Source: Aquabacter spiritensis (GTDB taxonomy: Bacteria; Pseudomonadota; Alphaproteobacteria; Rhizobiales; Xanthobacteraceae). From it: 64,000 nt of DNA. The stretch covers positions 186,001 through 250,000 of the forward strand of contig NZ_SMAI01000006.1 of assembly GCF_004346185.1 (NCBI RefSeq), given 5' to 3'. The notes under the pieces are model-generated. The model was not told where the DNA came from. It ran no database searches and worked only from the letters and a program-made list of their open reading frames with translations. Positions 34,696 through 43,786 of the stretch are shown here, one piece after another (position 1 is the first letter of the stretch; every line of letters starts with the position of its first letter). The position numbers and the translations under genes were made by a program.

Positions 34696-35619
34696 TCAGG
34701 CGGTCGCGGGGCGCGGCAGACGCGCCCGCGGCGGCACAGCCGGCGCCTTGACCAGGAGGCGGCACAGGCGCGACAGCGTCTCGCGCATCTGGTGGCGATG
34801 CACGACCATGTCGATCATGCCGTGTTCGCGCAGATATTCCGCCCGCTGGAAGCCCTCGGGCAGCTTTTCGCGGATCGTCTGCTCGATCACGCGCGGCCCC
34901 GCGAAGCCGACCAACGCCCCCGGCTCGGCGATATGGACGTCGCCCAGCATGGCATAAGAGGCGGTGACGCCGCCGGTGGTGGGATTGGTGAGCACGACGA
35001 TATAAGGCTGGCGCGCCTCGCGCAGCTCCTGGATCGCAACCGTGGTGCGCGGCATCTGCATCAAAGAGAGGATGCCCTCTTGCATGCGCGCGCCGCCGGA
35101 GGCAGCGAAAATGATGAAGGGCGTGCCCTTGCGCGCGGCGGTCTCGAGGCCGGTGACCACCGCCTCGCCGGCCGCCATGCCGAGCGATCCGCCCATGAAA
35201 TTGAAGTCCTGTACCGCCACCGTCACGGGAAGCCCTTCGAGAAGCCCCGTCGCCACCTTCACCGCGTCCGGCATGCCGGTCTTGGTGCGGGCGTCCTTCA
35301 GCCGGTCGGCATAGCGGCGTTCGTCGCGGAATTTCAGCGGATCGGTCGGCACTTCGGGAAGTGCCACCTCGTCATAGGCGGCGTCGTCGAAGGTCGATCT
35401 CAGGCGGAGCGCAGCGTCCATGCGCATGTGATAGCCGGAACCCGGAATGACGAAGAGATTGGCCTCCAGATCCTTGTGGAAGACCATCTGACCCGTTTCC
35501 GGGCACTTCACCCACAAATTCTCCGGCACCTCGCGGCGGGCCAGAAAATCGCGGATCTTCGGGCGGACGACGTTGGAAATCCAGTTCAAGGAGGATGCTC
35601 CGGCTGTGGCGTGCTCCAT
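34696..35619 (-). CDS. accD: Acetyl-CoA carboxylase carboxyltransferase subunit beta
   Basis: A 307-residue protein with the crotonase-fold carboxyltransferase core: F-N-F-M-G-G-S-L-G near residue 142, S-G-G-A-R-M-Q-E-G near 174, and T-G-G-V-T-A-S near 216. It transfers carboxyl from biotin to acetyl-CoA to make malonyl-CoA. In E. coli AccD the N-terminus has a four-cysteine zinc ribbon; here only one cysteine remains (K-C-P-E-T-G), and the second pair reads V-I-P-G-S-G. This loss is a known feature of Rhizobiales AccD, not a defect. It lies between folC and the Ntn hydrolase gene on the minus strand. Confidence 0.96.
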   Translation of the reverse strand: MEHATAGASSLNWISNVVRPKIRDFLARREVPENLWVKCPETGQMVFHKDLEANLFVIPGSGYHMRMDAALRLRSTFDDAAYDEVALPEVPTDPLKFRDERRYADRLKDARTKTGMPDAVKVATGLLEGLPVTVAVQDFNFMGGSLGMAAGEAVVTGLETAARKGTPFIIFAASGGARMQEGILSLMQMPRTTVAIQELREARQPYIVVLTNPTTGGVTASYAMLGDVHIAEPGALVGFAGPRVIEQTIREKLPEGFQRAEYLREHGMIDMVVHRHQMRETLSRLCRLLVKAPAVPPRARLPRPATA

Positions 35620-35819
35620 GTAATGCCGCGCACGCGGTAACGGAAGTGCGGTTCTGCTGCGCCGCGCAAATCCGCGCCCAGATCTGTTTGTCTTTTCGCA
35701 GCCATCGGACTTGGGCGCCCATGGTGGCGAAACCGCGGCAAATCCTGATTATTCCCCCGAAAGGGGGATCGCCGCCTGTCTTGCCGACCTGCTCCGCTCG
35801 GCCGCGATCCGCCCGCCGG

Positions 35820-36911
35820 CTACGGCTTGCCGGGCAGGAAAACGAACGGCGCGGCGGGTTCGAACCTGGCCGCGGCATTGCCGGAATAGATCCTTCCGCC
35901 CTCCAGGGTGAGCTTCTTCACCGGTGCGCCCGCCGTCAGGTCCAGATCGCCGAGAGGGACCCAGAACGTGTTGGGGCTGGTCGAGGAATCGAAGAAATAG
36001 ACCTTGTTCTTCTGATCGGCGACGCTGCGCCAGAGGGTCGAGGAGAGGTTCGGCTTGTTCGGCGTGGTGATGCCGAGCGGCACGCTGACGCCGCGCATCA
36101 CGCTCAGAACGCTGGCCACGGCCTGATTGGCATAGCTCTGCTCGGGGACCGCGGCGATGAAATGCGGGTCGGCGGCCTTGGGAAGCGCTTCGATCAGAAA
36201 CGAGGCGCGCGCGAATCGGTCGGCGGCGCTGTTCGTCCCGGGCAGGAAGGTCAGCCCGCCGATCTCCTTCCAATAGGCGTTGAGCGCGAGCTGCTGGTCG
36301 AAGGTCGGCGAATTCGTCATCACGTCGAACTGCTTGCCGTGATGGATGACGAGCTTGCCGGCGATATATTCGAAGACTGCGGAATCGCCGGTCGCGTCCG
36401 AAATTGCAAGGTGGAGCTGCGCGGGCGCCCCGTTCGGAAGCACGGGGGCGACGATCCGGAACGGCTCCTTGGACAGTGCCTCCACCGCTTCCGCGACGGT
36501 GGCGAAATTGTCGAGCACATACTGCGCCCATAGCGAGATGGAGAGCGGGGGACGGCCATCCGCCGGGCCATAATCGGATTCGTCGAGATAGAGCATATTC
36601 GCCACGAGCCCCATCTCGTTGAGGCCGTCGGCGCTCCCCACGTCATAGCCCGACGTGATCAGGCTGCCGTATTTGGAGACCCATCGGGGGGCATCCGGCC
36701 CCGCCGCGCCGTCGCGCGCCATGCCCCTGGGAAATGCCCAGAGGTTGCTGCGCATGTCCTCCGCCCAATCCATGGAGCGGCCGGTGATGACCACGCCCTC
36801 CGATCCGGTATAGAGCGCGCGCGTGCAGGCGCCGGCGGGATCGGCGGCTGCGGCAAGGAAAGCACCGGCGGCAACACCGCCGACAAACCGACTGAAACGA
36901 CCACGGGCCAT
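35820..36911 (-). CDS. Exported linear-amide C-N hydrolase (choloylglycine/penicillin V acylase family)
   Basis: The start at 36911 follows GGAGGAGG. The 363-residue protein has a signal peptide (V-G-G-V-A-A-G-A-F-L-A-A-A) that would be cut just before Cys29 in G-A-C-T-R-A-L-Y, exposing the catalytic N-terminal cysteine of Ntn hydrolases. Further family landmarks are G-R-S-M-D-W near residue 44, D-G-L-N-E-M-G-L near 94 and M-T-N-S-P-T-F near 203. Such enzymes hydrolyse amides such as bile-salt conjugates, penicillin V or acyl-homoserine lactones; which one is not shown. It interrupts the usual trpA-accD order, so it is probably a later insertion. A periplasmic location is inferred. Confidence 0.85.
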   Translation of the reverse strand: MARGRFSRFVGGVAAGAFLAAAADPAGACTRALYTGSEGVVITGRSMDWAEDMRSNLWAFPRGMARDGAAGPDAPRWVSKYGSLITSGYDVGSADGLNEMGLVANMLYLDESDYGPADGRPPLSISLWAQYVLDNFATVAEAVEALSKEPFRIVAPVLPNGAPAQLHLAISDATGDSAVFEYIAGKLVIHHGKQFDVMTNSPTFDQQLALNAYWKEIGGLTFLPGTNSAADRFARASFLIEALPKAADPHFIAAVPEQSYANQAVASVLSVMRGVSVPLGITTPNKPNLSSTLWRSVADQKNKVYFFDSSTSPNTFWVPLGDLDLTAGAPVKKLTLEGGRIYSGNAAARFEPAAPFVFLPGKP

Positions 36912-37010
36912 GGCATCCTCCTCCACATCGGAGAAAGCCTCGCTCGGCCGGCGGCACGACGCCCTGAGATGTATCAAGACGGCGCGGCAGGCTCCGGCCG
37001 CGCCAGCGAC

Positions 37011-37847
37011 CTACGCGGCGCCGCGCCGCACGCCGCGGACCGCGTCGGCGAGCTGGCGCACCAGGGTTTCCACGTCGGCGACGGTTCGGGACGTCGCGGC
37101 GCCGTTTTCGTCGAGGGAAGCGCGCACCGCCTCCACCAAAGCGGAGCCGACCACGACGCCGTCGGCGCCCTTGGCGATCGCGGCCGCCTGCTCCGGCGTC
37201 CGCACGCCGAAGCCGACCGCGACCGGAAGATCGGTGTGCCGCTTGATGCGGGCGACCGCCGCCGAGACCAGATCGGCGTCCGGCGTCGCCGAGCCCGTGA
37301 TGCCGGTGATCGAGACGTAATAGACGAAGCCCGCGGTCTGGGCGAGCACCGCCGGCAGACGCCCATCGTCGGTGGTCGGGGTCGCGAGGCGGATGAAATC
37401 GAGGCCGGCGGCGAGCGCCGGCAGGCAAAGTTCGTCGTCTTCCTCCGGCGGCAGGTCGACGACGATCAGGCCGTCGACGCCCGCCGCCTTGGCGTCGGCG
37501 AGGAAGCGCGGCACGCCATAGACGTAGATCGGGTTGAAATAGCCCATCAAAACGATCGGCGTCACCCCGTCCCCGTCCCGGAAGGCCCGCACCAGATCGA
37601 GCGTCTTGGCGAGGGTCTGACCGGCCTTGAGCGCGCGCAGCCCGGCCGCCTGGATGGCCGGGCCGTCCGCCATCGGGTCGGTGAACGGGACGCCGAGCTC
37701 GATCACGTCCGCCCCCGCCGCCGGCAGCGCCTTCAGGAGCGCGAGCGACGTGGCGAAATCCGGGTCGCCGGCGGTGATGAAGGTGACGAGGCCGGGGCGG
37801 CCTGCGGCGGCGAGGTCCGTGAAGCGGGCGCTGATGCGGGTGGTCAT
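37011..37847 (-). CDS. trpA: Tryptophan synthase alpha chain
   Basis: A 278-residue TIM barrel of standard length with F-I-T-A-G-D-P near residue 22 and the catalytic [14 protein letters not shown] near 50 (Glu) and 60 (Asp), and G-F-G-V-R-T-P-E near 212. It cleaves indole-3-glycerol phosphate to indole, which is channelled to TrpB. It is separated from trpB by a small exported-protein gene and a 111-base gap holding two hairpins, whereas in most relatives trpB and trpA are adjacent. Confidence 0.96.
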   Translation of the reverse strand: MTTRISARFTDLAAAGRPGLVTFITAGDPDFATSLALLKALPAAGADVIELGVPFTDPMADGPAIQAAGLRALKAGQTLAKTLDLVRAFRDGDGVTPIVLMGYFNPIYVYGVPRFLADAKAAGVDGLIVVDLPPEEDDELCLPALAAGLDFIRLATPTTDDGRLPAVLAQTAGFVYYVSITGITGSATPDADLVSAAVARIKRHTDLPVAVGFGVRTPEQAAAIAKGADGVVVGSALVEAVRASLDENGAATSRTVADVETLVRQLADAVRGVRRGAA

Positions 37848-37863
37848 GATCCGAAGGTTTCTA

Positions 37864-37960
37864 CCCCTCCCGAACGAGGGGTCGGCCGCGCGGCGGCCGG
37901 CGGAGGGAAAGCGGAAACGGCGGGGTGGGAACCGGAACGCGGAGCCGCCTTGCGCGGCTC
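37864..37960. other. Two hairpins in the small-gene-trpA gap
   Basis: CCCCTC/GAGGGG at 37864-37881 (six-base loop) and GAGCCGC/GCGGCTC at 37942-37960 (five-base loop). The second overlaps the stop of the small exported-protein gene. Neither has a T tract. They could partly terminate transcription or stabilise the upstream mRNA, separating trpA expression from trpF-trpB. No leader peptide with Trp codons is seen. Confidence 0.4.
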
Positions 37961-38339
37961 AGGTGCCGCTGGCGATGGCGCACCGCGCGCTGGTCGCCTT
38001 GACGGTGCTGGAAGGGGTCGCCTGCCCCACCGCCTCGGGAAGGATCAGGCGGACCTGGTCGGTGCCGGTGACACCGGGAACGATGGCGTAGAGGGTGGTG
38101 CTGGAAGACCCGAGGGATTTGCCTCCGGCGAAGAATTCGCAGCCGACCTTCACCTGCGCCACCGGGCTGGCGCCGCTATTGGTCACGCGCACGGTCACGA
38201 ACGATCCCGCGGGATCGGTGACCACAGGATCCGCGGCGAGCGTCAGGGTAGCCTGCGCGGGCGCAGCCGTCTGGGCGAGAGCCGGCGCGCCGCCGCCGGC
38301 CGCAGCCGCCACAACAAGTCCCAAGACCTTCCAATTCAT
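37959..38339 (-). CDS. Small exported protein of unknown function between trpB and trpA
   Basis: A 126-residue protein beginning [10 protein letters not shown] with a signal peptide (cleavage likely after A-L-A-Q near residue 23). The mature part, about 100 residues, is rich in Thr, Val and Ala and reads like a small beta-sandwich, with two cysteines (G-C-E-F-F near 65 and A-R-C-A near 120) that could form a disulfide. I do not recognise the family. Its ATG overlaps the trpB stop by 4 bp (ATGA), so its translation is coupled to trpB, yet an exported protein has no known place in tryptophan synthesis. Confidence 0.75.
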   Translation of the reverse strand: MNWKVLGLVVAAAAGGGAPALAQTAAPAQATLTLAADPVVTDPAGSFVTVRVTNSGASPVAQVKVGCEFFAGGKSLGSSSTTLYAIVPGVTGTDQVRLILPEAVGQATPSSTVKATSARCAIASGT

Positions 38340-39547
38340 AGCTGCCCCCCGAGATGGTCCGCCACGGTGAAGATGTCCTTGTCGCCGCGGCCCGACAGAT
38401 TCATCACCATGAGATGATCCTGGGGCTTTGTCGGCGCGAGTTCCATCACCTTTCCGACCGCATGGGCGCATTCCAGCGCCGGAATGATCCCCTCCAGCTT
38501 GGAGAGAAGCTGGAACCCGGCGAGCGCCTCCTGGTCGGTGCAGGGCAGATAGGTCACCCGTCCGACATCGTGGAGATAGGAATGTTCCGGGCCGATGCCG
38601 GGATAATCGAGGCCGGCCGAGATCGAATGCGCCTCGGCGATCTGCCCGTCGCCGTCCATCAGCAGATAGGTGCGGTTGCCGTGCAGGACGCCGGGACGCC
38701 CGCCGGTGATCGACGCCGCATGCTGACCCGAGGAAATGCCGTGACCGGCCGCCTCGACGCCGAAAATCTCCACTTCCGGATCGTCCAGGAATTCATGAAA
38801 CAGGCCCATCGCGTTCGAGCCGCCGCCCACCGCCGCGATCAGGCTGTCCGGGCCGCGCCCCTCGGCTTCCAGAAGCTGGGCGCGGGTCTCCTTACCGATG
38901 ATCGATTGGAAGTCGCGCACCATCGAGGGATAGGGATGGGGGCCGGCGACGGTGCCGATGCAATAGAAGGTGTCGTGGACGTTGGTCACCCAGTCGCGCA
39001 GCGCCTCGTTCATCGCGTCCTTCAGGGTGCGCGAGCCGGAGGTGACGGGGATGACCGTCGCGCCCAGCATGTTCATGCGGAACACGTTCGGCTTCTGCCG
39101 CTCGACATCCACCGCGCCCATATAGACGACGCACTCAAGCCCGAACCGGGCGCAGAGCGTCGCCGTCGCGACGCCGTGCTGGCCGGCGCCGGTCTCGGCA
39201 ATGATGCGCTGCTTGCCCATCCGCCGCGCCAGGAGGATCTGCCCGAGCACGTTGTTCACCTTGTGGGAGCCGGTGTGGTTCAGCTCCTCGCGCTTCAGAT
39301 AGATCTTGGCGCCGCCGAGATGTTCGGTCAGGCGTTCGGCGAAATAAAGCGGCGAGGGCCGGCCGACATAATGGGCGAGATGGAAATCCATCTCGGCCTT
39401 GAAGGCCGGATCGACCTTGGCCGCCTCATAGGCCGCCTCCAGCCTGAGGATCAGCGGCATCAGCGTTTCGGCGACGAAACGGCCGCCATGATTGCCGAAA
39501 TGGCCCCGTTCGTCGGGCCCGGTGCGGAAGGAATTGGGGACAGTCAC
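38336..39547 (-). CDS. trpB: Tryptophan synthase beta chain
   Basis: A 403-residue PLP enzyme starting at GTG 39547. It shows G-G-R-F-V-A-E-T near residue 21, the PLP lysine in [11 protein letters not shown] near 93, A-E-T-G-A-G-Q-H-G near 116, and the phosphate loop G-G-G-S-N-A near 239. It condenses indole with serine to make tryptophan. The start overlaps the trpF stop (GTGA) and the stop overlaps the next gene (ATGA), so three genes are translationally coupled. Confidence 0.97.
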   Translation of the reverse strand: MTVPNSFRTGPDERGHFGNHGGRFVAETLMPLILRLEAAYEAAKVDPAFKAEMDFHLAHYVGRPSPLYFAERLTEHLGGAKIYLKREELNHTGSHKVNNVLGQILLARRMGKQRIIAETGAGQHGVATATLCARFGLECVVYMGAVDVERQKPNVFRMNMLGATVIPVTSGSRTLKDAMNEALRDWVTNVHDTFYCIGTVAGPHPYPSMVRDFQSIIGKETRAQLLEAEGRGPDSLIAAVGGGSNAMGLFHEFLDDPEVEIFGVEAAGHGISSGQHAASITGGRPGVLHGNRTYLLMDGDGQIAEAHSISAGLDYPGIGPEHSYLHDVGRVTYLPCTDQEALAGFQLLSKLEGIIPALECAHAVGKVMELAPTKPQDHLMVMNLSGRGDKDIFTVADHLGGQL

Positions 39548-40221
39548 GTGGCTTGGCCTTCCACCGGAAGCGGGAAACGCGGAGCCGTCCGCGCGGCGCG
39601 GACGAAGGCGAGGATCTTTTCCGGCGATTTGATGCCGGGGGCGCTTTCGACGCCCGAGGAGACATCGACCCCGTCGAGCCGCACGCTGGCCAGAGCCTGC
39701 GCGACGTTCGCGGGATCGAGTCCCCCGGAAAGCATGATCGGCCGACCGGGGTCAAGGCCGTGCAGCACCTGCCAGTCGAACACCCGCCCGTTTCCCCCCG
39801 GCAGCAGCGCCCCGGGATCGGGCTTGGCATCAAACAGGAGGCGGTCGGCGACCGCGGCGAATGCGGGGACCGCTGCGAGATCGGCATGGGTGCGCACCGG
39901 CAGCACCTTCATGACCGCGATCCCGAACATTGCGCGGATCGCCGCGACGCGCTCCGGCGTCTCCGCGCCGTGCAGTTGCAAGAGATCAGGGGCGACCGCC
40001 TCGACCAGATCGCGGAGCAGCCGATCGTCGGGATCAACGGTCAGAACGACCTTTGCCGCCCTTCCGCCCACGGTCCCGGCCAGCCGCGCCATGTCCGATA
40101 CGGCGAGATGGCGGGGGCTGCGCGGGAAATGCACGAAGCCGACGAGGTCCGCCCCCGCAGACAGCGCCGCATCGAGCGCGTCTGGCGTGTTCACGCCGCA
40201 GATCTTGATGTCGAGGGCCAT
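39544..40221 (-). CDS. trpF: Phosphoribosylanthranilate isomerase
   Basis: The start at 40221 gives [10 protein letters not shown], matching TrpF openings; an ATG at 40230 is also possible. The 225-residue TIM barrel has catalytic Cys8 in [13 protein letters not shown] near residue 28, L-Q-L-H-G near 78, D-A-K-P near 130 (catalytic Asp region) and L-S-G-G-L near 161. It isomerises phosphoribosylanthranilate in tryptophan synthesis and heads the minus-strand trpF-trpB-small-gene-trpA group. Confidence 0.95.
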   Translation of the reverse strand: MALDIKICGVNTPDALDAALSAGADLVGFVHFPRSPRHLAVSDMARLAGTVGGRAAKVVLTVDPDDRLLRDLVEAVAPDLLQLHGAETPERVAAIRAMFGIAVMKVLPVRTHADLAAVPAFAAVADRLLFDAKPDPGALLPGGNGRVFDWQVLHGLDPGRPIMLSGGLDPANVAQALASVRLDGVDVSSGVESAPGIKSPEKILAFVRAARTAPRFPLPVEGQAT

Positions 40222-40323
40222 TCGGGTCATCCGGGGTCGGGGCGCTCTATATACGAGCGCTCCGGCCGCCGACAAAGCGCCGCGACGGTGTGTCTCGCTT
40301 CGCCCCTCGCAAGGGCGCGCCGG

Positions 40324-42663
40324 TCAGCCCGGCACCGCCGCGAAGGCCGGCGGCGGGATGCGGCGACGCGAGGCCGCCTCATAGGCCGAGGCGACCTGGA
40401 GCAGCACGTCCTCCCGCCCCGGCTCGGCGCGGAACACCAGCGAGAAAGGCAGGCCCGGCGCCGGGATCTGCGTCGGCACGTCGGACGCCCGCGAGACCCA
40501 GCGCGCGCCGTCCGGCAGCAGATCGTGCTCGGGATCGTAGACCGTCGTCACATAGCCCGCGGGCACCAGGGCCTCGGTGAGCCCCGCATTCGGCCCGTCA
40601 AAGGATTCCGGCAGCAGGTTCTGGTCGCGCGAGGCATCGAGGCCGACCGCTGTGCGCGGCTGACGCGCGCCGCCGATCTTCGCCGGCGGGAACGGCGTGT
40701 GCAGCCGCACCAGGGCATCGAGCCGGTTCTCGTAGAGCACCATCATGTCCGCGCGCCGCAGCACTTCGCGCAGCATGATGCGCTCGTTCACGCCCTGGCG
40801 CTGGTCGAAGCGGTTGCGCATGTCGACCACCTCCTCCCAGTTTCGGAACGCGGCGCGCTGGTCGTCGCCCCAGAATTTGGAGCGGGCGTTCAAGGCCGGG
40901 AAATCGGTCAGCGTCTCGGTCTGGCCGAGGGCCAGCCAGTCGTCCGCCCGGCGGCCGAGATATTGCGCGATATGGAAGCGGAAGGCGTTGGCGAGCTGCT
41001 GCTGCTGCACGCTCATCAAATCAAAATTCTCCGGCGGCGCGATCTTGCCCTCGGCGAGGCCGACGAAATAATCGATCGGCGCCAGGGTGCCGGAGCCGAA
41101 CACCTTGCCCGGCATGAATTCGGTCGGCACGATCGCGGCGGCGAATTCCGGGAACAAGGGCGAGCCGTCGAGCTTCAGGCGGAACAGGAGTTCCGGCATC
41201 AGCACCGGGACGAGACGCGCCAGAGCGGTGCGGAAATCGACCCGCATCGGTTCGATCTCGGGATCGGGGGTCCAGTGGGCATGGGCCGATTCGACGAGAT
41301 CCGCCCCGAGCCGGCCGCGCAGGATCGCTTTGATCTCGCGGTCGGCCGCTTCCACGATCGGTCGCTCGGTCATCGAACCCGGCGGGATGATCATGGATTC
41401 CCGCACGATGCCCAGCCGCAATCCCTGCAAGGCGGGGGGCGCCGTGGCCGCGGCGGCATAAGAGGGCAGGACCGAGGAACGCGGAACGGTGGTGAAGATG
41501 TCGCGCGGGTCGTAATAGCCCGCCTTGGGATCGCGCAGCGCGTCCAGCACCTTGGCGCAGTCGAGAATGGTGCGGCAGTGGATGCCCGAACGGTCGACAT
41601 AGATGTCGGCGCCAATCGCCCCGCCGTCGAAGCCGATCATGGATTTGTGCGGCAGGAGGAGCGCCACCGCATTGTGGTTCGAGGGGCCGCGGCAGGAGGC
41701 ACGCGTCTCCTCGCCGAGACTCGCCATCACCATGTTCGTGCTCACCGACAGCGCCGAGCCGGAGGAGGAGCCGAGCGAGGCGGAGCGGCTGGTGTCGTAG
41801 GGATTGCCCGGCGTGCCGCCCCAGGAGGAGCGCTGATAGCCGAGCACAGAGGGCAGGACCTTGTCGGGCGCGTGACGTCCGCCGGGGTCGCCGGCGCGGC
41901 CATTATATTCCGTCATCACCGCCTTGGCGAAGATGATGGCGCCCTTCTTGCGGAGCTGGTCCACCAGCACATGGTCCCGCGCCGGGGCGTCCATGTCGTA
42001 GGCCGCATCGCCCCCGCCGGTGGAGCGCATGTCCTTGGTGTCGAAGGCGTCCTTGAAGGAGAAGACGACGCCGTACATGGGCATCGCCGCAAGGTCCGGA
42101 TCTCGGCCATAAGCGGCGTCGAGGGCGGCCGCCTGTTCCAAGGCGTCGGGATGGTGGCGGAACACCTCGCACATGGGCGGGGCGCCCGGCGGAAGTGGGC
42201 CCTTGGAGGGGTGCAGATCGAAATCGCCTTTGCAGGTCACCGACCGTTCGCCGCGGATATTGAGGGTGGCGAGCGCATTCACCTGCCCGGCATCGGGCAC
42301 CCCGACCACCCACCCATATTGCTGCAGCACCGTCGGATCTGAGGCGGTCGGCTCCATCCGGCCATATTCCAGCGGCGGACCGGCATAGCGCGCGAAGTCC
42401 GGCATGAGATCGGCCGCCTTCACGGTCTCGGTCGGAAAGGCGATCGGAGCGCCGCCGCGCACAGCGCCCTGCACCGCCGGGATCGGCGCGCCATCGGGCG
42501 TCACGAGGCGCGTGCAGACGCCGTTATAGGCCCGCACCCGCGCGAGATACTGCTCCACGACTGCGACGCAGGTCGTGGCGCCGCTGCGGATGGCGGCATG
42601 CAAATCGGCGATCGTCGCCTCTTCCACACGAAAGGTCGGGACATTGGTCGGCGCATGTTCCAT
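40324..42663 (-). CDS. Large amidase-signature amidase
   Basis: A 779-residue amidase, far longer than the usual 450-500. The catalytic set is visible: Lys204 in F-S-F-K-D-A-F-D, the serine-rich S-L-G-S-S-S-G-S-A near 297-303, and the likely nucleophile Ser323 in E-T-R-A-S-C-R-G-P. About 110 extra residues separate the N-terminal helix from the core, and the C-terminal portion is long too. Amidases hydrolyse amides to acids and ammonia. The nitrile hydratase genes start 122 bases upstream on the same strand, so nitrile to amide to acid is the natural pathway. Substrate range is unknown. Confidence 0.88.
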   Translation of the reverse strand: MEHAPTNVPTFRVEEATIADLHAAIRSGATTCVAVVEQYLARVRAYNGVCTRLVTPDGAPIPAVQGAVRGGAPIAFPTETVKAADLMPDFARYAGPPLEYGRMEPTASDPTVLQQYGWVVGVPDAGQVNALATLNIRGERSVTCKGDFDLHPSKGPLPPGAPPMCEVFRHHPDALEQAAALDAAYGRDPDLAAMPMYGVVFSFKDAFDTKDMRSTGGGDAAYDMDAPARDHVLVDQLRKKGAIIFAKAVMTEYNGRAGDPGGRHAPDKVLPSVLGYQRSSWGGTPGNPYDTSRSASLGSSSGSALSVSTNMVMASLGEETRASCRGPSNHNAVALLLPHKSMIGFDGGAIGADIYVDRSGIHCRTILDCAKVLDALRDPKAGYYDPRDIFTTVPRSSVLPSYAAAATAPPALQGLRLGIVRESMIIPPGSMTERPIVEAADREIKAILRGRLGADLVESAHAHWTPDPEIEPMRVDFRTALARLVPVLMPELLFRLKLDGSPLFPEFAAAIVPTEFMPGKVFGSGTLAPIDYFVGLAEGKIAPPENFDLMSVQQQQLANAFRFHIAQYLGRRADDWLALGQTETLTDFPALNARSKFWGDDQRAAFRNWEEVVDMRNRFDQRQGVNERIMLREVLRRADMMVLYENRLDALVRLHTPFPPAKIGGARQPRTAVGLDASRDQNLLPESFDGPNAGLTEALVPAGYVTTVYDPEHDLLPDGARWVSRASDVPTQIPAPGLPFSLVFRAEPGREDVLLQVASAYEAASRRRIPPPAFAAVPG

Positions 42664-42785
42664 GGGGACCTGTTCTTGCTGTTGGCCCTGAGGGCTGGAC
42701 GGGCCGCGCAGAGCACGGCGGAGCGATCACCGGCCGCGCGCGCAGCCGGACGGCGGGCGGAGACCGGGCGGCCTCCGGACCAGGG

Positions 42786-43475
42786 TCAGGCGGGGGTTCC
42801 AGGAAGCGCCGCGCCGACCAGGCAGTCGCGCGAGATCAAGGCGGCAAGCTCCGCCTCTCCCAGCCCCTCAGTGCCCGGCGGCCGGAGCGGCATGATCATG
42901 TAGCGCAGGTCGGCATTGCTGTCGTGAACCCGCACCTCGACCGTCTCGGGGAAATCGAGCCCGAATTCGCGCAGGACCTTGCGCGGCTCGCGCACCGCGC
43001 GCGAGCGATACGCCTTGCTGACATACCAGGCCGGCGGCTCGCCGAGCAGCGAGCGCGGATAGCAGGAGCACAAGGTGCAGACGACGAGATTGTGGGTCTG
43101 CAGCGTGTTCTCGATCACCGTCAGTTTGGCTTCGGTGACGGCGATGTCGAGTTCGCGCGCGGCGGACTTCGGATCTTCCATCATGCGGGCCTTGAAATCG
43201 GGATCGACCCAGGCCCGTGCCACCATGCGGGCGCCCTGGTGGGGCGAGCCGCGATCATTGATCTCCAGCCGGCGCATGATTTCATCGCCGGTCAGCAGCC
43301 CGGCCTCGACCAGCATGCCCTTCAGCGCGAGAAACTTGGCCTCGCCGGGGGAGAGCGCGACATCGTCGTCCTCGCGCGTGGGATGCGGCGCATGGCCGTG
43401 ATCATGCGCGTGGTCATGATCGTGATCGTGATCGTGGTCGTGATCGTGGTCGTGGTCGTGATCGTGCGCGCTCAT
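42786..43475 (-). CDS. Nitrile hydratase alpha-type subunit with His-Asp-rich N-terminus
   Basis: A 229-residue protein. After M-S-A come nine His-Asp pairs and further histidines (14 His in residues 4-31), then the normal NHase alpha fold. The metal site is V-C-T-L-C-S-C-Y with Cys133, Cys136 and Cys138; the T in C-T-L-C indicates the cobalt type in nitrile hydratases and thiocyanate hydrolase. Other family motifs are W-Y-V-S-K-A-Y-R-S-R-A-V-R-E-P near residue 150-165. The metal centre hydrates nitriles to amides (or thiocyanate). The His tract may bind cobalt for loading the site, which is inference. It overlaps the SH3-like subunit gene by 4 bp. Confidence 0.9.
   Translation of the reverse strand: MSAHDHDHDHDHDHDHDHDHDHAHDHGHAPHPTREDDDVALSPGEAKFLALKGMLVEAGLLTGDEIMRRLEINDRGSPHQGARMVARAWVDPDFKARMMEDPKSAARELDIAVTEAKLTVIENTLQTHNLVVCTLCSCYPRSLLGEPPAWYVSKAYRSRAVREPRKVLREFGLDFPETVEVRVHDSNADLRYMIMPLRPPGTEGLGEAELAALISRDCLVGAALPGTPA
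43392..43466 (-). repeat. His-Asp coding simple-sequence tract
   Basis: About 75 bases of alternating CAC/CAT and GAT/GAC codons encode the His-rich N-terminus of the nitrile hydratase alpha subunit. The unit is six bases, so slippage would change the number of His-Asp pairs without breaking the frame. Confidence 0.85.
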
Positions 43476-43786
43476 GGCACGTCTCCTGTCCCTGAAGCCG
43501 GCTGAAGCCAATGGCTGTAGATCTCGATGACCAGGGTGTCCTGCGGCGGACCGGCATAATCCTCCCACAGATCGCGCTGCAGGAAGCGGACCCGGTAGAG
43601 CGGGATGCGCGCCCCGCCGACGCGGCCATAGGCGCGCTCTTCCGGATTCTCGAAATCCCCGCAGACCTGCTCGATCACGCCGGTCTTGTTGCGGACATAG
43701 AAGGGCGTGCGGACATGGCCGGGCTTATCCAGATCGCGGATGCGCACCGGGGCGCCGCAGGCGTAGCGGGCGGGCTCAGCCGACAT
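43472..43786 (-). CDS. Nitrile hydratase beta subunit, C-terminal (SH3-like) half as a separate protein
   Basis: A 104-residue protein corresponding to the C-terminal SH3-like barrel of NHase beta: G-A-P-V-R-I-R near residue 10, G-H-V-R-T-P-F-Y-V-R near 22 (where canonical beta has G-H-T-R-x-P-x-Y), P-L-Y-R-V-R-F near 62 and the final I-Y-S-H-W-L-Q. It lacks the N-terminal helical half, which is encoded by the preceding gene. The same split and gene order occur in thiocyanate hydrolase (scnB-scnA-scnC), where this part is the A subunit. Its start overlaps the end of the upstream half by 11 bases and its stop overlaps the alpha gene by 4 bp. Confidence 0.85.
   Translation of the reverse strand: MSAEPARYACGAPVRIRDLDKPGHVRTPFYVRNKTGVIEQVCGDFENPEERAYGRVGGARIPLYRVRFLQRDLWEDYAGPPQDTLVIEIYSHWLQPASGTGDVP

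Noticed and set aside
34696-35619. AccD appearing defective through loss of zinc-ribbon cysteines
   Set aside because: Loss of these cysteines is a usual trait of Rhizobiales AccD; the catalytic core is intact.
39553-42342. A long plus-strand open frame opposite the trpF and amidase genes
   Set aside because: It covers two well-supported minus-strand genes, and its translation is rich in Arg, Gly and His with no recognisable domain.
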